A stretch of DNA of 60,564 nucleotides, from NCBI GenBank assembly GCA_937941245.1, contig CALDYC010000065.1:1-60564 (forward strand), read 5' to 3'. Positions 57,974 to 60,564 of the stretch are shown here, piece after piece; positions within the stretch are counted from its first letter, which is position 1; each line of letters starts with the position of its first letter. The notes under the pieces were generated by a model. The model saw nothing but the letters and a program-made list of their open reading frames with translations. It did not search any database and was not told the origin of the DNA. Position numbers and translations under genes: made by a program. The DNA is from an uncultured Acidimicrobiales bacterium. GTDB lineage: Bacteria; Actinomycetota; Acidimicrobiia; Acidimicrobiales; UBA10347.

Positions 57974-58612
57974 CTACGAGCGCGAGAAGCGGGCTTCGAG
58001 ACCGGCTACAAGCACCTCGACGACCTCGTCAAACCGGTCGTCAGACGACTGAGTCAGACACGAATCTCGGAGCATCACAGCAGCGGCAAGTTCGTCGGGC
58101 ACATCGTCGGCGTCGAATGCCGTATCGGTCAACGCGATGATCACGGTCTGTTCGTGACGCAGGAACCCTGAAATCGCGCTCGCCGCCACATTGAACGCCA
58201 GAGCAGCGCCGTCATCGGTGTCAGCTACTTTGCCGAAGACCTCGAAACAGGTCTGCAAAAACTCAAGCCCACGAAGCGACGACAATGGCTGGTCGTACAT
58301 CAGCGACGCTGATCCAGGATGTCGGATCGCCACATTTCGGAAGGCGACCGCAATTGCCCTCGTGTCTTCGGCGAACGATCGCTCGGGGTCGGCAACGAAC
58401 TCGTTGAGGACCTCGCCCAGCAGCACGTCACCTGCAGCTGCAAGCAGATCGTCTTTGTTCGCAACGTGGTTGTAGAGCGACATCGCCTCGACGCCGAGCT
58501 TGGCCCCGAGCTTGCGCATGCTCAAACCGGTCATGCCATTTTCGTCGATGAACGCAACCGCGACGGCGGCGATGCGCTCACGGCTCAGCGGCAGCCTGTC
58601 TTCGTCAACCAT
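57974..58612 (-). CDS. TetR-family repressor
   Basis: A 212-residue regulator. The HTH is FIDENGMTGLSMRKLGAKLGVEAMSLYNHVANKDDLLAAAGDVLL, a form typical of TetR proteins with a tetracycline-repressor-like C-terminal ligand domain (residues about 75-205). The gene lies behind the MMPL gene in the same direction. Its start codon is one base from a 20-bp palindrome that holds the -10 box TAAGGT with a 6-nt gap to ATG 58612, so autorepression is nearly certain by layout. The same half-site occurs at the MMPL promoter; the ligand is probably an MMPL substrate. Confidence 0.92.
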   Translation of the reverse strand: MVDEDRLPLSRERIAAVAVAFIDENGMTGLSMRKLGAKLGVEAMSLYNHVANKDDLLAAAGDVLLGEVLNEFVADPERSFAEDTRAIAVAFRNVAIRHPGSASLMYDQPLSSLRGLEFLQTCFEVFGKVADTDDGAALAFNVAASAISGFLRHEQTVIIALTDTAFDADDVPDELAAAVMLRDSCLTQSSDDRFDEVVEVLVAGLEARFSRS

Positions 58613-58613
58613 C

Positions 58614-58633
58614 CCTACACCTTACGGTGTAGG
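58614..58633. promoter_or_regulatory. TetR autoregulatory operator overlapping the -10 box
   Basis: CCTACACC-TTAC-GGTGTAGG is an 8-4-8 palindrome ending one base before the tetR-type start codon. It includes TTACGGTGT, the half-site of the MMPL operator, and the minus-strand TAAGGT -10 box. Being 53 bp from the divergent VOC gene, it may also affect that gene. Confidence 0.75.
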
Positions 58634-58686
58634 TTTCGGGCATCCCCGCATCGGGCTCATCAACGACCATCACGGAGCACTGCACG

Positions 58687-59055
58687 ATGACATTCGCAGA
58701 GATTCAACCAATCTTTCCAGTCAGCAACATGGCGACGTCGGTGGCCCACTACCGAGCCCTCGGATTTGACGTCGAGAGCCACCATGGACCCGAGGCCTAT
58801 GCATTTGCGACACGAGGCCACATCCGGCTCCACCTGGCCGAGGTATATCGACCCAAGCTCAAACCCAAACGAAATATGAGCGCTGCATATGTGTATCTCG
58901 ATGATGCCGATGCGCTCTACGCCGAATGGTCTGCTTCGGGGGCAGGTGGAACCGACATCGCACCTACCGACACCGACTACGGGCTGCGCGAAGGGGCTCA
59001 CCTCGACGACGACGCCAACCTCATCCGCTACGGAAGTCCACTTGAGCCGAACTAG
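58687..59055 (+). CDS. VOC-family (glyoxalase/bleomycin-resistance-like) protein
   Basis: A 122-residue single-module VOC protein: IQPIFPVSNMATSVAHYRALGFDVESH at the N-terminus, HIRLHLAEV in the middle and DTDYGLREGAHLDDDANLIRYGSPL at the end. It resembles bleomycin-resistance-type binding proteins, which sequester drugs, more than metal-dependent glyoxalases. GGAG precedes ATG 58687. Divergence from the TetR gene suggests a shared response to a toxic compound. Confidence 0.85.
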   Translation: MTFAEIQPIFPVSNMATSVAHYRALGFDVESHHGPEAYAFATRGHIRLHLAEVYRPKLKPKRNMSAAYVYLDDADALYAEWSASGAGGTDIAPTDTDYGLREGAHLDDDANLIRYGSPLEPN

Positions 59056-59089
59056 CGACACCGCGACACCTGCACCTACCGTTGCGACG

Positions 59090-59938
59090 ATGAACCCAAT
59101 CAGCATCCGCCCGATCACCGGTGTGCTCGGTGCTGAAATCGACGGTATCGACCTCGCTACCCCACTTGACGAGCACAGTCGGCGAGCAATCACACAAGGC
59201 TTTGCCGAGCACAGCGTGCTTGTGTTTCGTGACCAGTCACTGTCGATTCAACAACTCGAAGCATTTGCCCTTCAACTTGGCGAGTTCGGCGACACCCCGT
59301 TCATCACACCACTCGACGACCACCCACATGTGCTGGCAGTTGCCCGCGAAGCAGACGAGGCCGGGCCGTTGTTCGGCGGGTCGTGGCACAGCGACTGGAG
59401 CTTCCAGCCAACGCCACCGTCAGCCACGATTCTCTATGGCCGTGATGTCCCTGATGCAGGCGGTGACACGTTGTTCTCCAACCAGTATCTGGCCTACGAG
59501 ACATTGTCTGATGCCATGAAACAGATGCTTGCCGGTCTTCACGGCGTGCACTCGGCCAAACGCTCCTACGGTCCGGGAGCGGTCTTTGGCCAACCTGACC
59601 CGAACGCCGCAATGCACATTCAGGGCAGCGAAGAGGCCCTGGCCAAACAATCACATCCGCTCGTATGTACGCATCCGGTGACCGGTCGCAAACTTCTCTT
59701 CATCAATGATGTGTACACGATCGGCATCGAGGGATTCACCGGCCCAGAAAGTGCGGCACTACTGGGGTATCTGCTCGGTCACTGCCGTGACGTGAACTTC
59801 CAATGTCGGGTGCGCTGGGAGCCGGGAACGCTCACGATGTGGGACAACCGATGCGTGCAACATCACGCCATCAACGACTACTCGGGCCAGCGTCGCGAGA
59901 TGTACCGGGTCACGCTCGCTGGCGAGCGACCGACCTGA
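59090..59938 (+). CDS. TauD/TfdA-family 2-oxoglutarate-dependent dioxygenase
   Basis: A 282-residue Fe(II)/2-oxoglutarate dioxygenase. The iron ligands are HSDW (in GGSWHSDWSFQPTPPSA) and the distal His in TMWDNRCVQHHAINDY; the 2-oxoglutarate Arg is in GQRREMYRVTL. RPITGVLGAEIDGIDLATPLDEHSRRAI is the usual start. Family substrates include taurine and other sulfonates, alkyl sulfates and 2,4-D-type acids. ATG 59090 lies 7 nt after TACCGT; the frame is open further upstream over the VOC gene. A 25-bp tandem duplication follows its stop. Confidence 0.92.
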   Translation: MNPISIRPITGVLGAEIDGIDLATPLDEHSRRAITQGFAEHSVLVFRDQSLSIQQLEAFALQLGEFGDTPFITPLDDHPHVLAVAREADEAGPLFGGSWHSDWSFQPTPPSATILYGRDVPDAGGDTLFSNQYLAYETLSDAMKQMLAGLHGVHSAKRSYGPGAVFGQPDPNAAMHIQGSEEALAKQSHPLVCTHPVTGRKLLFINDVYTIGIEGFTGPESAALLGYLLGHCRDVNFQCRVRWEPGTLTMWDNRCVQHHAINDYSGQRREMYRVTLAGERPT

Positions 59939-59942
59939 GCCG

Positions 59943-59992
59943 CTGCTCACTCGTAGTGGCGGTTGGACTGCTCACTCTTAGTGGCGGCTGGA
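59943..59992. repeat. Tandem duplication, 25 bp x 2, after the TauD-like gene
   Basis: 59943-59967 and 59968-59992 match at 23 of 25 positions (core CTGCTCACTC, TAGTGGCGG, TGGA). It begins 4 bp after the stop at 59938. Confidence 0.88.
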
Positions 59993-60029
59993 ACGCGACC
60001 AGCGCTGTCGCGTTGGTTACACTTTTGGC

Positions 60030-60564
60030 ATGAGTCGAAATATCACCCTGCCCGTACCCGAACCAAGATCCGAGTCGGAATTACCCAAGTCTCAACCGCG
60101 CCTGCTCAAGGTCGTGTTCGGCCTGTCGCTGGCCTTGCTCGGACTTGTTGGACTGTCGCTCGATGCACCCGATGCATCGGCACAGGCCTCAGTCGTCTCG
60201 GTTAGCAAGGTTTTGACCGAAGGTTCGGCGGTACCCGCCGAGCCGTTCTCCTTCTCTGTGGTCCCTAGCGGAGATGCGTGCACCGCTGTTGATCCGCTTA
60301 CCCTCGCTGGCGGCGAGACCGCCAATTTTGAGGTCACGTTCGCAAATCCAGACGGCGGCGGCTGCAGTTACACCGTTTCAGAGGTCGACCTACCACCAGG
60401 CTGCTCATTGGTCTCTGAGAACGGGCTGCTGATCGACCGCAACGTGATGGCGGTGACCTTCACCAACGAATGCGTGTCCCTCGTGCAAACCCAAGACGTC
60501 GTGATTAACAAGGTCATGACCGACGGTTCGTTGGTTCCCGACGAGCCATTCCCATTCACCATCA
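60030..60564 (+). CDS. Repeat-containing secreted surface protein, N-terminal part (cut by window edge)
   Basis: An open frame from ATG 60030 runs to the right edge (178 codons). After a charged start there is a hydrophobic signal segment LLKVVFGLSLALLGLVGLSL and an ASAQA cleavage site. The mature part has at least two Ig-like repeats of DUF5979 type: VSVSKVLTEGSAVPAEPFSFSV and VVINKVMTDGSLVPDEPFPF, separated by about 80 residues with Cys near the repeat ends. These are typical of large actinobacterial surface or adhesin proteins. TACACT lies 6 nt before the start. Small minus-strand frames here are shadows. Confidence 0.8.
   Translation, partial: MSRNITLPVPEPRSESELPKSQPRLLKVVFGLSLALLGLVGLSLDAPDASAQASVVSVSKVLTEGSAVPAEPFSFSVVPSGDACTAVDPLTLAGGETANFEVTFANPDGGGCSYTVSEVDLPPGCSLVSENGLLIDRNVMAVTFTNECVSLVQTQDVVINKVMTDGSLVPDEPFPFTI

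Noticed and set aside
1-60564. tRNA, rRNA or other standard RNA genes
   Set aside because: No cloverleaf with a CCA-type acceptor or TTCGA loop in a spacer, and no rRNA-like stretch, was recognised; spacers are mostly short.

Overview
The window reads as chromosomal DNA of a high-GC, aerobic actinobacterium, most likely of the class Acidimicrobiia (Ilumatobacter/Microtrichales type). The support is indirect: high G+C, a mycothiol-enzyme-like protein, menaquinone genes, an MMPL exporter, a YtrA-type GntR/DUF1648 pair, and about fifteen genes with a TANNNT box only 6-8 nt before the start codon, the signature of leaderless transcripts. No marker RNA gene is present, so the placement is inference.

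Layout. 1-6 kb: start of an XRE regulator (cut by the left edge), acyl-CoA dehydrogenase with a MarR regulator, DipZ-like thioredoxin with a membrane protein, and a large arylsulfatase. 6-20 kb: GGDEF/EAL protein, Cys-rich protein, histidine phosphatase, valS, ArsR/AHSA1 pair, substrate-binding-like protein, class V aminotransferase, a two-gene glycan-modification-like unit bracketed by a 45-bp repeat, and a sensor diguanylate cyclase. 20-24 kb: nrdAB behind a long, apparently structured leader. 24-36 kb: a cytochrome c/SCO/cupredoxin/TlpA operon running into menC, then menH, menD, menF and menE interleaved with a lipoprotein gene, ilvA and an SRPBCC gene. 36-42 kb: Mrx2-like protein, YczE-like membrane protein, beta-lactamase-fold protein, prmA, tag, Gfo/Idh oxidoreductase and an alkyl-sulfatase-like metallo-beta-lactamase.

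42-54 kb is the most interesting part. A DMSP-demethylase-like (GcvT-fold) gene with an attenuator-like leader starts a coupled series with an unrecognised 577-residue protein, a divergent M19 'dipeptidase' that has lost half of its metal site, and a 113-residue protein. Then folD diverges from a six-gene corrinoid methyl-transfer operon: corrinoid protein, DUF1638, Virulence_fact-domain protein, methyl-THF:corrinoid methyltransferase, RamA-like reductive activase and a non-pyrrolysine MttB-family methyltransferase. Together these suggest that methyl groups from a quaternary amine and/or methylated sulfur compound pass to tetrahydrofolate and are oxidised through FolD.

54-60.5 kb: a frameshifted DUF1648 membrane gene with its GntR regulator, an MMPL exporter and TetR regulator sharing one operator motif, a VOC protein, a TauD-type dioxygenase and the start of a repeat-containing surface protein. 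Two themes cut across the window: organosulfur and one-carbon use (two sulfatases, a DmdA-like protein, TauD, the corrinoid operon), and short tandem duplications of 9-25 bp at gene ends. No tRNA, rRNA, CRISPR array, transposase or prophage gene was seen.
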